From: Eubacteriales bacterium
GTDB lineage: Bacteria > Bacillota > Clostridia > Lachnospirales > Lachnospiraceae
NCBI GenBank assembly: GCA_030539055.1
Contig: JAUNSV010000014.1
Coordinates: forward strand, 1-38,023
Reading direction: 5' to 3'
DNA length: 38,023 bases
Each line of letters opens with the position of its first letter. Position 1 is the stretch's first letter. The notes beneath the pieces are model-generated. The model searched no databases, was not told the DNA's origin, and worked only from the letters and a program-made list of their open reading frames with translations. Made by a program: the position numbers and the translations under genes. This document shows, piece by piece, positions 8,539 to 17,001 of the stretch.

Positions 8539-9983
8539 TATTTTATATAAATTATTGGTCTTACACCTATAGTTTGTGTATCAACATAGTATCCACTTTT
8601 ATTAATTTCACCATTATCATCTACAAACATAGCATTATGAAAAAATGATCCTGTATCTCTAAGCCAATAATATCCATAAGCTACATTATCAATATATAGC
8701 CCCTCAGAATAAGCTTTTTTTGTTCCCTTAGATTTTAAGAATAATTTATAAATAGGATTATTATATATTTCATTATAACTAAGTAAAGTAACTTTATCTT
8801 TCACATTAATAATATATTCTTTTGCAATATCTGATTCTGTTGCATATGCTACACTGTTGTGATGGCTTAATTCCATTTCAATAATTCTCTTTTTTTCTTC
8901 TTCATCGAAATATTCTTCATAAAATTCTGTATTTAAATATTGCCTTAAATTTGATTCTTTCCATGTAATAAGATCTCTTGTATTATTGAATGGTTTTGTT
9001 TTAATAATATTTTTTGACAGTAGTTTAATTTTATCCTTATCTTTTTCAATAATAATCCATTCATTTTTTCCAAAATATACCATATTACCTATTTTTAAAG
9101 ATCGAACATTGTCTATATTTAAAAAATTATTATCTTCACTTTCAACAAAATCATTTTCTAGGTTGATATTAATATCAATATTATTACTATTACCCTCTCC
9201 TAAATAAAATAAAAAATTTTTGATCTTAGGCGACAAAAATATTTTATGCAATAGAGCATCTGGATGAATATTTTGCTCTTCTTTAAAATGTTCGCTTATT
9301 TCATCTTCCCATACTCTTAAGCCTGATTGAGAATACAAATCTAATATTGGTAATGAATTATAAGAAGCAAATTCCTTTAGCGCTTTAATATAATCAGATA
9401 CTAAAAAAGAATATGCAGTTTTCTTTTGATAATTTGATATTCCCCATTGTGTAGGAGTAATAATTCCTATAGACATATATTTATTTACTTTATATATTTC
9501 TTTCAATAAATTATTCATTTGTCCATATAGAGTATATAAACCATCATCATTTATATCACCAATTGGATAATTAACTAAAAAACAATCATTTAAAGAACCA
9601 AAAATAGTAACTACCCTTGTATCTCTTGGCATTAATTTGATTCTATTTAAATAATTTTTTTCATCATTAATACCTGCTAGAAAACCAGATCCACCATATC
9701 CAAGGTTAATAAAATCGTAGTTTGTTTCTTCTTCTATATAATCACCATATACTTTTGAAGAAATACCAAATGTACAATAATCAGTTATGGAATCACCAAT
9801 ACTAGTCCATTTTATTTTTTCATCAACAATTATTTCATCAATATTTTCATTCTTATTTTCTTCACTTAAAATAGGTCTATAAGCAATAATTAACAAAAAA
9901 ATTATTATTAATGTACTAGTAAAATAAATCAAAAAATTATTATATTTTTTTTGTAAATTTTTATGATTTTGTTCTTTATTCAT
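8535..9983 (-). CDS. Membrane-anchored SGNH/GDSL hydrolase fused to a DUF6273 domain
   Basis: 482 aa in three parts. A single membrane segment lies at about residues 18-36. A GDSL-type hydrolase follows at about 57-260, with GDSIT (S65), the GYGGSG oxyanion glycine, GSLND (N132) and IHPD (H240). A C-terminal domain (about 300-482) ends GVRPIIYIKY and carries WLRDTG, the pattern of DUF6273. The usual Asp three residues before the catalytic His is Gln here. SGNH enzymes next to MBOAT proteins commonly transfer or remove O-acetyl groups on surface polysaccharides; the substrate here is unknown. The gene overlaps the DHHW gene by 4 bases (ATGA) and is the last of the cassette. Confidence 0.82.
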   Translation of the reverse strand: MNKEQNHKNLQKKYNNFLIYFTSTLIIIFLLIIAYRPILSEENKNENIDEIIVDEKIKWTSIGDSITDYCTFGISSKVYGDYIEEETNYDFINLGYGGSGFLAGINDEKNYLNRIKLMPRDTRVVTIFGSLNDCFLVNYPIGDINDDGLYTLYGQMNNLLKEIYKVNKYMSIGIITPTQWGISNYQKKTAYSFLVSDYIKALKEFASYNSLPILDLYSQSGLRVWEDEISEHFKEEQNIHPDALLHKIFLSPKIKNFLFYLGEGNSNNIDININLENDFVESEDNNFLNIDNVRSLKIGNMVYFGKNEWIIIEKDKDKIKLLSKNIIKTKPFNNTRDLITWKESNLRQYLNTEFYEEYFDEEEKKRIIEMELSHHNSVAYATESDIAKEYIINVKDKVTLLSYNEIYNNPIYKLFLKSKGTKKAYSEGLYIDNVAYGYYWLRDTGSFFHNAMFVDDNGEINKSGYYVDTQTIGVRPIIYIKY

Positions 9984-11335
9984 GGTATTGTACCATCTAA
10001 AATATATAATAAAGTTTCACCATGAATCAACAGAAAATCACTTAAGCGTTCTAATACTTCAAAAATAATAATATCACTATTTCGTATTGCTTCTTTTGCT
10101 TTATCTATATTTCCTATTGCATCTCGATGCAAAATATAAACTTCTTCAAAATCTCTTTGCATTGTATTTCCCATATAAAATCTAAATGAGTCACCAATTA
10201 AACATACATCTCTTTTATCATCAGAGGTGGATTTAGAATAAATATATGGATTAGTTGCGGTATTTCCCTCAGTTATAGATTCCAATAAATAATTTTGATT
10301 AGGATATTCTAGATGATACTCATATTCATCATTAAAACGTGTTTTATCTAGATTGCCTACATTCACTAAATCATAAAGTGAATTATTTAGTTTTACAAAA
10401 CTACTTGAAGCAATAGGAGGTCTATCTTTATCTAAGAAATCATATACTTTCATAGCACCAATAAAACCACCTGCTTCATTCCAATGTGTATCATATCTTT
10501 TATATACATTCAAATATTGCTTTGCTTCAACTAATTCTTCTTTTGGATAAATAAAATTAACATTTGAAGATGTAGCAATATATTCTCTCAATGTTTCTAT
10601 TCTATTTAAGCCTGGATTCACATCATAACTAGGCATAAATTCAGGATATACTTGACTTTTATTTGGTGGAACGAAAACAAAAAATTGTTTACCTAATTCA
10701 ATACATTTATCATTAATTTTAGATAAAAGATCAACATATTTATCCATTTCTTGAGTAGATAATATATTATTCTTTTTATAATAATTTAAATAATTATCTT
10801 GAAAATAAAATAACCAATCATTTCGTCCTAAAATTGTACCGTTGTTATATATTCGTGGTTCTAAATATTCATTTGATACATCATAAATAATATCATCTTT
10901 TAAGAAAGAATATGCTTCATAATCTATATCACCAATATATCTTAATTTATATTTTTCTGCTTTAGTAAGTTCTCTTATTACTGGTATTTCAATTTCTTCT
11001 TCATTTTTTGATGAATATAAGAAAGAAGCTATCTTGTTTTTTATATATGCAAAGGGTTCTTCAAATAAAAAATTAAAATCTCTATTCCATACTATCATTT
11101 TAGATCTAAAAGGCAAGTGGTCATTATAATAAGAATCAATTTCGGATCCATAAGCATTTGAAAAAGTTGCTGGAAATTTTGACAGATTACGATTTTCATC
11201 AATATCTTCTTCTATTATTTCTTGTAAAGATGGATTTATTACAGAAACAAAATCATACACTCCCCATAAAATTGTAGGGAGTATTATGATACATATAAAT
11301 AAAATAATTAATAATTTTTCATTAAATTTTTTCAT
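9980..11335 (-). CDS. DHHW family membrane-anchored protein (AlgJ/AlgX-like SGNH fold)
   Basis: 451 aa with one N-terminal membrane segment (about residues 8-28) and an extracytoplasmic body. Features of the DHHW/AlgX-like group are the early NDHLPFRSKMI, the motif YDTHWNEAGGF near residue 281 (D and H of the proposed triad) and VCLIGDSFRF near 379 (the Ser). In alginate biosynthesis, AlgJ/AlgX accept acetyl groups passed across the membrane by the MBOAT protein AlgI and place them on polymer. The MBOAT gene is immediately upstream with a 1-base overlap, so a similar partnership is inferred. The polymer is not identifiable, and no glycosyltransferases lie nearby. Confidence 0.85.
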   Translation of the reverse strand: MKKFNEKLLIILFICIIILPTILWGVYDFVSVINPSLQEIIEEDIDENRNLSKFPATFSNAYGSEIDSYYNDHLPFRSKMIVWNRDFNFLFEEPFAYIKNKIASFLYSSKNEEEIEIPVIRELTKAEKYKLRYIGDIDYEAYSFLKDDIIYDVSNEYLEPRIYNNGTILGRNDWLFYFQDNYLNYYKKNNILSTQEMDKYVDLLSKINDKCIELGKQFFVFVPPNKSQVYPEFMPSYDVNPGLNRIETLREYIATSSNVNFIYPKEELVEAKQYLNVYKRYDTHWNEAGGFIGAMKVYDFLDKDRPPIASSSFVKLNNSLYDLVNVGNLDKTRFNDEYEYHLEYPNQNYLLESITEGNTATNPYIYSKSTSDDKRDVCLIGDSFRFYMGNTMQRDFEEVYILHRDAIGNIDKAKEAIRNSDIIIFEVLERLSDFLLIHGETLLYILDGTIP

Positions 11336-12825
11336 TAGAATTGAAAATAAATAAATGGATTATAGGTTCCGCTTATAAGTGACAATATACAAATTATTAA
11401 AAGTGTTACTAAGTATATAATCTCAAATAAACCAGCTATTCCATTTTCATTAATTTTATTTATTCCTTTTTTTAGAAATTTTTGTTGAATAAATCCACAT
11501 CCGATAAAACCAAATAGTATAGCAAAAAAGCATTTAAAGTCAATAAATGATAATAATTTATCTATTCCTTCATGTGAAGAAAACATTACTTTTATGAATT
11601 CAAAAGCATATGAAATATTATCGCTTCTAAAAACACTCATTAATACTAAAGTAATAATACATACATATATTCTGTTTAATAATTTGAACTTATTTTTTTC
11701 TAATAATTTATTTAAACCTAACCTTTCAATAATAAGTATTAAACCATAGCATATTCCCCAAAATAAAAAAGTCCAGTTTGCTCCATGCCATATTCCTGTA
11801 AGTAAAAAAACAATTATTAAATTCCTATATGTTTTTAATGTTCCACTTCTTGACCCACCTAGTGGAATATATACATATTCCTTAAACCAAGTAGATAAAG
11901 AAATATGCCATCTTCTCCAAAAATCTTGAATAGAAAGGGATGTATAAGGATAATTGAAATTTTCTTTAAACTTAAATCCGAATATATATCCAAGTCCAAT
12001 TGCCATATCAGAGTAACCACTAAAATCATAATAAATCTGTATGGTATAACAAATAGCACCAAGCCAAGCTACTGGAGTTGAAATTTCTATGATTTCTTTT
12101 TGAAAAATTAAATCAGCTACTAAGGCTACATTATTCGCTATTAATATTTTTTTTGCAAAACCATAAATAAATCGTCTTATACCATTATATACCATAGTAT
12201 AATTTTCGTCTCTGTTTATTAATTGATTATCAATATCTGCATATCTTACAATTGGCCCTGCAATTAATTGTGGAAAAAGAGAAACATATAATGCAAAATT
12301 AAAAATATTTTTTTGTACTTTAGCAGCTCCCATATATACATCACAAACATATGACATAGATTGAAATGTAAAAAAAGATATTCCTATAGGAAGTACTATA
12401 TAAGGTAATGATAAAATACCAGTACCTTTCATAGAAAAAATGTTCATTATAACATTAAGTATTCCGCCACCTGCTATAATTTGTTCTATCATAATCACAA
12501 ACATATTAAAATACTTAAAAATAAATAAAATTAATAAATTTAGTATGATTGTTATAATGAAAACAATTTTTTTTACTCTTTTGTTATTTATATTTTTATA
12601 AACAAGTTTACCACCAAAAAAATTTATTATGATAGTTGTAATCATAATAAGAACATAATATACTCCACCATAGGCATAAAATAAAAAACTTAGAATAAGT
12701 AAAAGCAAATTCTGTATTTTTATTTTAAATATAGTATTTGAATAAAAAATAATACCAATCAAATAATATGTGCAAATAGTGATTGGTAAAAAAATCCATA
12801 GAAATGACATTGAACTAAATAGCAT
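11335..12825 (-). CDS. MBOAT family membrane-bound O-acyltransferase (AlgI/DltB-like)
   Basis: 496 aa with about ten predicted membrane segments. The start MLFSSMSFLWIFLPI is typical of bacterial AlgI-type proteins. Conserved stretches include SMSYVCDVYMG, LIAGPIVRYADI, YYDFSGYSDMAIGLGYIFGF, DFWRRWHISLSTWFKEYVYI with PLGGSR, and GIWHGANWTFLFWG, which holds the invariant catalytic His. The family moves acyl groups, usually acetyl, from a cytoplasmic donor to an extracytoplasmic acceptor. The following DHHW and GDSL genes are the likely partners. The ATG lies inside the 3' end of alaS (11-base overlap), so it is probably co-expressed with alaS. Confidence 0.92.
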   Translation of the reverse strand: MLFSSMSFLWIFLPITICTYYLIGIIFYSNTIFKIKIQNLLLLILSFLFYAYGGVYYVLIMITTIIINFFGGKLVYKNINNKRVKKIVFIITIILNLLILFIFKYFNMFVIMIEQIIAGGGILNVIMNIFSMKGTGILSLPYIVLPIGISFFTFQSMSYVCDVYMGAAKVQKNIFNFALYVSLFPQLIAGPIVRYADIDNQLINRDENYTMVYNGIRRFIYGFAKKILIANNVALVADLIFQKEIIEISTPVAWLGAICYTIQIYYDFSGYSDMAIGLGYIFGFKFKENFNYPYTSLSIQDFWRRWHISLSTWFKEYVYIPLGGSRSGTLKTYRNLIIVFLLTGIWHGANWTFLFWGICYGLILIIERLGLNKLLEKNKFKLLNRIYVCIITLVLMSVFRSDNISYAFEFIKVMFSSHEGIDKLLSFIDFKCFFAILFGFIGCGFIQQKFLKKGINKINENGIAGLFEIIYLVTLLIICILSLISGTYNPFIYFQF

Positions 12826-15448
12826 TAATTATCTCTCTTATTTTTGTTATAGCTATAGGAATACTATTTTTATCTTTTCCTGTCCCCTCAGCAAAATTTG
12901 GTCTTCCACCACCACCACCACCTATTATTTTACATACTTCTTTAATAATATTATTAGCATTCAAACCTTTTTTTATGCAAAAATCAGACATACTTATTAT
13001 TATATTTATTTTATTCTCCAATATAGTATAAATGTAAATAAAAGAGTTATCATTTTTTTCTTTAATATCATCAGCAATTCTTTTTAATTCATCTATACTA
13101 AAATCATTAAACTCTTTAATACAAACTTTTATTCCATTTATATCATCAAATGTAATATTTTTTGTATTATAAAAAGCTAACTTGTTCTTAATTTTTTCAT
13201 TCTCATTTTTTAATTCTTTTATTTCATCAAAAATAGAATCTATTTTTGAAATAATATTGTCTTCTTGTGTTTTTAGTTTAATAGATACTTCTTTCAATTG
13301 TTCGTTTGATTTATTTAAATAATCAAGTAAACCTTTTGATGTATAGCATTCAATACGCCTAATCCCTTGAGCTAATCCATTCTCCGAGATAATTTTAAAA
13401 CATTGTATTTCTCTAGTATTGTCTACATGACAACCACCACATAATTCAAAAGAAAAATTATCTATTTTTATAGTTCTTACTTCACTATCATATTTTTCTC
13501 CGAATAAAGCAATTGCACCCTCTTTCTTTGCGTCATCAATATTCATTTGTTTTATTTGGACATCTATTTGCTCATTGATTTTATTATTTACTATATTTTC
13601 AACTTTTAATATTTCATCACAAGTAAGAGGTTTAAAATGAGTAAAGTCAAACCTTAATCTTTCATCATCAACATATGAGCCTGCTTGCTCAATATGTGTG
13701 CCTAATACTTCTCTTAAAGCAGCTTGTAGTAAATGTGTTGCTGTATGATTCCTTTTTGTTAAGTTTCTTATGTTTGCATCAACTTTAGTATATACTTCCT
13801 CGCTTTTTGAAAAACTACCTCTTATTACTTTTCCAAAATGAGCAATTTTATTATTTGATACTTTTGAAACATCCATTACTTCAAATTCATTAATTCCATC
13901 TTGTATTATTCCTCTATCGCATTTTTCTCCACCCATAGTAGGATAAAAAGATGTCTTTTGTAAAAATAAAGTGCCCTCCATACCTTCACTCAATTCATCA
14001 ACTACATCGTCTCTAGTGCATAAAGCAAGAATATTACTTTTACAAGATAAATCATAATACCCCACAAATTCAGATACTACATCAATAGGGATTTTGTCAT
14101 ATATTAATGAATCACATCCCATATAATTAGTAGATTTTCTTGCTTTTCTTGCTTTTTCTTTTTGCTCATTCATTAGTATATTATAATCTTCAATTGAAAT
14201 ACTTAATCCATTCTCTTCTACTATTTCTTTAGTTAAATCAAATGGAAAGCCATATGTGTCATATAATTTGAATGCTTCTTTTGCATCAAATGTTAATGAA
14301 TCTATTTTAGAGTCAATTGTATTATTAATTTTTTCTTGTAGTAGAATTAAACCTTGATCAATTGTTTTATTAAAATTTTCTTCTTCTATATCTATGATTT
14401 TTGTAATAAAATCTTCTTTTTCTTTTAATTCTGGATAGCCATCTTTACATAAATATATAACTACTTCAGATAATTCTTTCATAAAAGAATGATTAATATT
14501 TAAAATTCTTCCATGTCGAATAGCTCTTCTCAATAATCTACGCAAAACATATCCACGACTTTCATTTGATGGCATAATTCCATCAGAAATCATAAAAGTA
14601 CAACTTTTAATATGATCACAAATAATTCTTAAAGAAATATCTTTAATTTTATCTTCTTTGTATTGGCATTTTGATAAAGTACTTATTTTATCTAATAATG
14701 CTTTATTTGTATCTACTTCGAATATGGAATCTACATCTTGAATTGCAACTGCTAATCTCTCAAGACCCATTCCTGTATCTATATTTTTTTGTTTTAATTC
14801 AATATAATTATTATGACCATCATTGTCAAATTGTGTGAAAACATTATTCCATATTTCCATATATCTATCGCAATCACAGCCTACTGTACAATTAGGTTTT
14901 CCACATCCATATTTTTCACCACGGTCATAATATATTTCTGAGCATGGTCCACATGGACCTGCTCCATGTTCCCAAAAATTATCTTCTTTACCAAATTTAA
15001 AAATTTTATTTTTTGGTATACCTATCTCCTCATTCCACAATTTGAATGCTTCATCATCATCCAAATAAACTGATGGATATAATCTATTTTCATCTAGTCC
15101 AACTACTTTTGTTAAAAATTCCCAAGACCATATTATAGCATCTTTTTTAAAATAATCTCCAAAAGAAAAATTACCTAGCATCTCAAAAAAAGTGCCATGT
15201 CGTGCTGTATGACCAATATTATCAATATCTCCTGTTCTAATACATTTTTGGCAAGTAGTAACTCTTTTACATGGTGGAATTTCTTTTCCAGTAAAATATG
15301 GCTTTAGAGGAGCCATTCCAGAATTAATAATTAAAAGAGAATTATCGTTATGTGGAATTAAAGAAAAAGATTTTAATCTTAAATGTCCTTTCTCTTCAAA
15401 AAATTTCAAAAATAACTCTCTTATCTCATTTACAGTTCTTTTTTGCAT
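12815..15448 (-). CDS. alaS: Alanyl-tRNA synthetase
   Basis: 877 aa, full length. It charges tRNA-Ala and clears Ser/Gly mischarging. The class II catalytic core carries KRVTTCQKCIRTGDIDNIGH, HGTFFEMLGNFSFGDYF and the GMGLERLA motif 3. The editing domain has NHTATH near residue 565 and CGGCH near 669, which form the zinc site. The C-Ala domain ends with a run of six glycines before RPNFAEGTGKD, encoded by a short CCA-like repeat on the plus strand. The ATG has AAAAGGG five bases upstream. No T-box leader is present; only a 49-residue ORF and a short spacer separate it from selD. Confidence 0.97.
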   Translation of the reverse strand: MQKRTVNEIRELFLKFFEEKGHLRLKSFSLIPHNDNSLLIINSGMAPLKPYFTGKEIPPCKRVTTCQKCIRTGDIDNIGHTARHGTFFEMLGNFSFGDYFKKDAIIWSWEFLTKVVGLDENRLYPSVYLDDDEAFKLWNEEIGIPKNKIFKFGKEDNFWEHGAGPCGPCSEIYYDRGEKYGCGKPNCTVGCDCDRYMEIWNNVFTQFDNDGHNNYIELKQKNIDTGMGLERLAVAIQDVDSIFEVDTNKALLDKISTLSKCQYKEDKIKDISLRIICDHIKSCTFMISDGIMPSNESRGYVLRRLLRRAIRHGRILNINHSFMKELSEVVIYLCKDGYPELKEKEDFITKIIDIEEENFNKTIDQGLILLQEKINNTIDSKIDSLTFDAKEAFKLYDTYGFPFDLTKEIVEENGLSISIEDYNILMNEQKEKARKARKSTNYMGCDSLIYDKIPIDVVSEFVGYYDLSCKSNILALCTRDDVVDELSEGMEGTLFLQKTSFYPTMGGEKCDRGIIQDGINEFEVMDVSKVSNNKIAHFGKVIRGSFSKSEEVYTKVDANIRNLTKRNHTATHLLQAALREVLGTHIEQAGSYVDDERLRFDFTHFKPLTCDEILKVENIVNNKINEQIDVQIKQMNIDDAKKEGAIALFGEKYDSEVRTIKIDNFSFELCGGCHVDNTREIQCFKIISENGLAQGIRRIECYTSKGLLDYLNKSNEQLKEVSIKLKTQEDNIISKIDSIFDEIKELKNENEKIKNKLAFYNTKNITFDDINGIKVCIKEFNDFSIDELKRIADDIKEKNDNSFIYIYTILENKINIIISMSDFCIKKGLNANNIIKEVCKIIGGGGGGRPNFAEGTGKDKNSIPIAITKIREIINAI

Positions 15449-15484
15449 ATAAACCCTTTTATAATTTTGTTATTTAATATAATA

Positions 15485-15634
15485 TTAATTATTATTTTGC
15501 TTGTTTTCTTCTTTTTTTACTTTATTAAAATAAAGTTTTCTCCCTAAAAAAATACCTACTATTGCTAAAATTAAAAAAAATATTACATTTATAGCTAATA
15601 CTAAAAACTCTCCCAATATTCCATATCCAATCAT
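15485..15634 (-). CDS. Small single-pass membrane protein of unknown function (49 aa)
   Basis: A short open frame starting MIGYGILGEFLVLAINVIFF and continuing to a basic, Asn-rich tail ending ENKQNNN. One hydrophobic helix spans about residues 7-30, followed by GRKLYF and a Lys-rich segment, so the C-terminus is probably cytoplasmic. The ribosome site is strong: GAGGTG five bases before the ATG. It ends 36 bases before alaS on the same strand and probably shares its transcript. I do not recognise a family. Evidence for coding is the ribosome site, the membrane-protein pattern and the position. Confidence 0.7.
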   Translation of the reverse strand: MIGYGILGEFLVLAINVIFFLILAIVGIFLGRKLYFNKVKKEENKQNNN

Positions 15635-15657
15635 AATTTCACCTCAAAAAAATAATA

Positions 15658-15682
15658 AAAAAAGCTATATAATAGCTTTTTT
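15658..15682 (-). terminator. Putative Rho-independent terminator after selD
   Basis: An 11-bp inverted repeat with a 3-base loop, core AGCTAT/ATAGCT flanked by A and T runs, so it could work in either direction. On the minus strand it follows the selD stop by about 90 bases and is followed by U-rich sequence. It also lies upstream of the 49-residue ORF, so it could act as a leader element there. Confidence 0.6.
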
Positions 15683-15686
15683 AATA

Positions 15687-15715
15687 ATTATAATATATCA
15701 TATATTATATACCAA
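15687..15715 (-). promoter_or_regulatory. Candidate promoter for the 49-residue ORF and alaS
   Basis: On the minus strand, TTGGTA (15710-15715), a 17-base spacer and a perfect TATAAT (15687-15692). Predicted start near 15680 falls at the edge of the hairpin at 15658-15682, so the RNA would begin with that hairpin. The region is very AT-rich, so a chance match is possible. Confidence 0.45.
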
Positions 15716-15772
15716 ATCAAGTTGATTTTCTAGTATGATAAAAATAAAATACTAAATGTATATTTTTTAAGA

Positions 15773-16810
15773 TTATTCTACTTCAATAAAACTATCTTTT
15801 TTATTTGACATATATCCTATTATAGATACTCCATCCATATTTGAATTTAATTCATCAAATAGTTTTTTTGAATCTTTTTCGCTAACTGATATTAGAAGTC
15901 CACCTGATGTTTCTGGGTCGAATAAAATGTCTGTTGTTGGAATATCAATATTAGGACTAAATTTACAATGCTTTTCAGCATACTCCCTATTTCTATATGC
16001 CCCAGCTGGTATTAATCCCATTTTTGCTAAATCATATGCTTCTTTATGAAATAATACTTTTTTAGAATCAATATGCATAGTAAGATTAGAACCTTGAGCC
16101 ATCTCTAAAGAATGACCAAGAAGAGAAAATCCTGTTACATCTGTGCATGAATGTACATCATATTTAAGCATTATTTCATATGAAATTTTATTTAATGTAG
16201 CCATTTGTTTATATATTTTTTCTAATACATTTTGTTCTACTAAATCTACTTTAGAAGCAGTAGTAATTATACCTATACCCAAAGGTTTTGTTAAAATAAT
16301 AACATCACCATCTTTAGACGAACAATTTTTTAATATTTTATTTGGATTTACAAAACCTGTAACTGCTAGACCATATTTAGGCTCTTCTGAAATAATAGTG
16401 TGCCCTCCAGATATTATAACCCCTGCTTCATATGCCTTTTCATAGCCACCTCTTAAAATATTATGGACTACTTCTTGAGGTAAGTCTTGAGGTATACACA
16501 TAACATTTAATGCAGTTTTTGGTTTTGCTCCCATAGCATAAATATCCGAAATTGCATTTGTTGCAGCTATTGCTCCATATAAAAAAGGATCATCTACAAT
16601 TGGTGGAAAAAAATCCACAGTTTGTACTATTGCTATTTCTTCATTGATTTTATAAACAGATGCATCATCTGATTTATCAAAACCAACTATTAGATTAGGG
16701 TCTTCTACTACTTTTATATCTTTTAATAATTTAGCAAGTAACCCTGCTCCTACTTTTGCACTGCATCCAGCACAATCCGCTAGTTTAGTCAATTTTATTT
16801 CATTTGACAT
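15773..16810 (-). CDS. selD: Selenide, water dikinase (selenophosphate synthetase)
   Basis: 345 aa. It makes selenophosphate from selenide and ATP, the activated selenium donor for selenocysteine, selenouridine and the selenium cofactor of some molybdenum hydroxylases. The N-terminal CAGCSAK carries the catalytic cysteine (C16, not selenocysteine; the codon is TGC) and lysine (K19). Further family motifs are VQTVDFFPPIVDDPFLYG, GGHTIISEEPKYGLAVTG, TDVTGFSLLGHSLEMA and LFDPETSGGLLIS. The ATG overlaps the DUF3343 gene by 16 bases, with GAGGTGG seven bases upstream. No selA, selB or tRNA-Sec is in the window, so the downstream use of selenium cannot be decided here. Confidence 0.96.
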   Translation of the reverse strand: MSNEIKLTKLADCAGCSAKVGAGLLAKLLKDIKVVEDPNLIVGFDKSDDASVYKINEEIAIVQTVDFFPPIVDDPFLYGAIAATNAISDIYAMGAKPKTALNVMCIPQDLPQEVVHNILRGGYEKAYEAGVIISGGHTIISEEPKYGLAVTGFVNPNKILKNCSSKDGDVIILTKPLGIGIITTASKVDLVEQNVLEKIYKQMATLNKISYEIMLKYDVHSCTDVTGFSLLGHSLEMAQGSNLTMHIDSKKVLFHKEAYDLAKMGLIPAGAYRNREYAEKHCKFSPNIDIPTTDILFDPETSGGLLISVSEKDSKKLFDELNSNMDGVSIIGYMSNKKDSFIEVE

Positions 16811-16998
16811 ATCTTTTCCACCTCATTATAGTCTATTATTAATTCATCAACATTTTCACATTCAAAGGCACAACAAGTTCCACAAGATGTAGTTAATTCT
16901 CGTGGAGATGGCATTAATGTTGCATTTTTAATTCCTTTCATTTCTTTAGAAAATTTTAATGCAAAAAAATGTGAATAAAATGTCGCAATATATTTCAT
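16795..16998 (-). CDS. DUF3343 putative Se/S carrier protein
   Basis: 67 aa, the size of the DUF3343 (Se/S carrier-like) family. The start YIATFYSHFFALKFSKEM and the stretch TLMPSPRELTTSCGTCCAFE are family-like. Cysteines 39, 42, 43 and 47 form a CxxCC-x3-C cluster that could carry persulfide or perselenide. Proteins of this family are often encoded beside selD, yedF and yedE, which is the case here. It lies 3 bases after the TusA-like gene and overlaps selD, implying tight co-expression. A role in delivering selenium to SelD is inferred from context only. Confidence 0.87.
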   Translation of the reverse strand: MKYIATFYSHFFALKFSKEMKGIKNATLMPSPRELTTSCGTCCAFECENVDELIIDYNEVEKICQMK

Positions 16999-17001
16999 CT
17001 A

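Noticed and set aside
12900-12925. CCA-type triplet repeat
   Set aside because: It lies in frame inside alaS and encodes the normal Gly-rich segment of the C-Ala domain.
15449-15772. T-box leader for alaS
   Set aside because: The space is too short and already holds the 49-residue ORF; I saw no specifier stem, T-box sequence or matching antiterminator.
16740-16780. Selenocysteine codon or SECIS element in selD
   Set aside because: The catalytic position is TGC (Cys), and there is no in-frame TGA at the active site.
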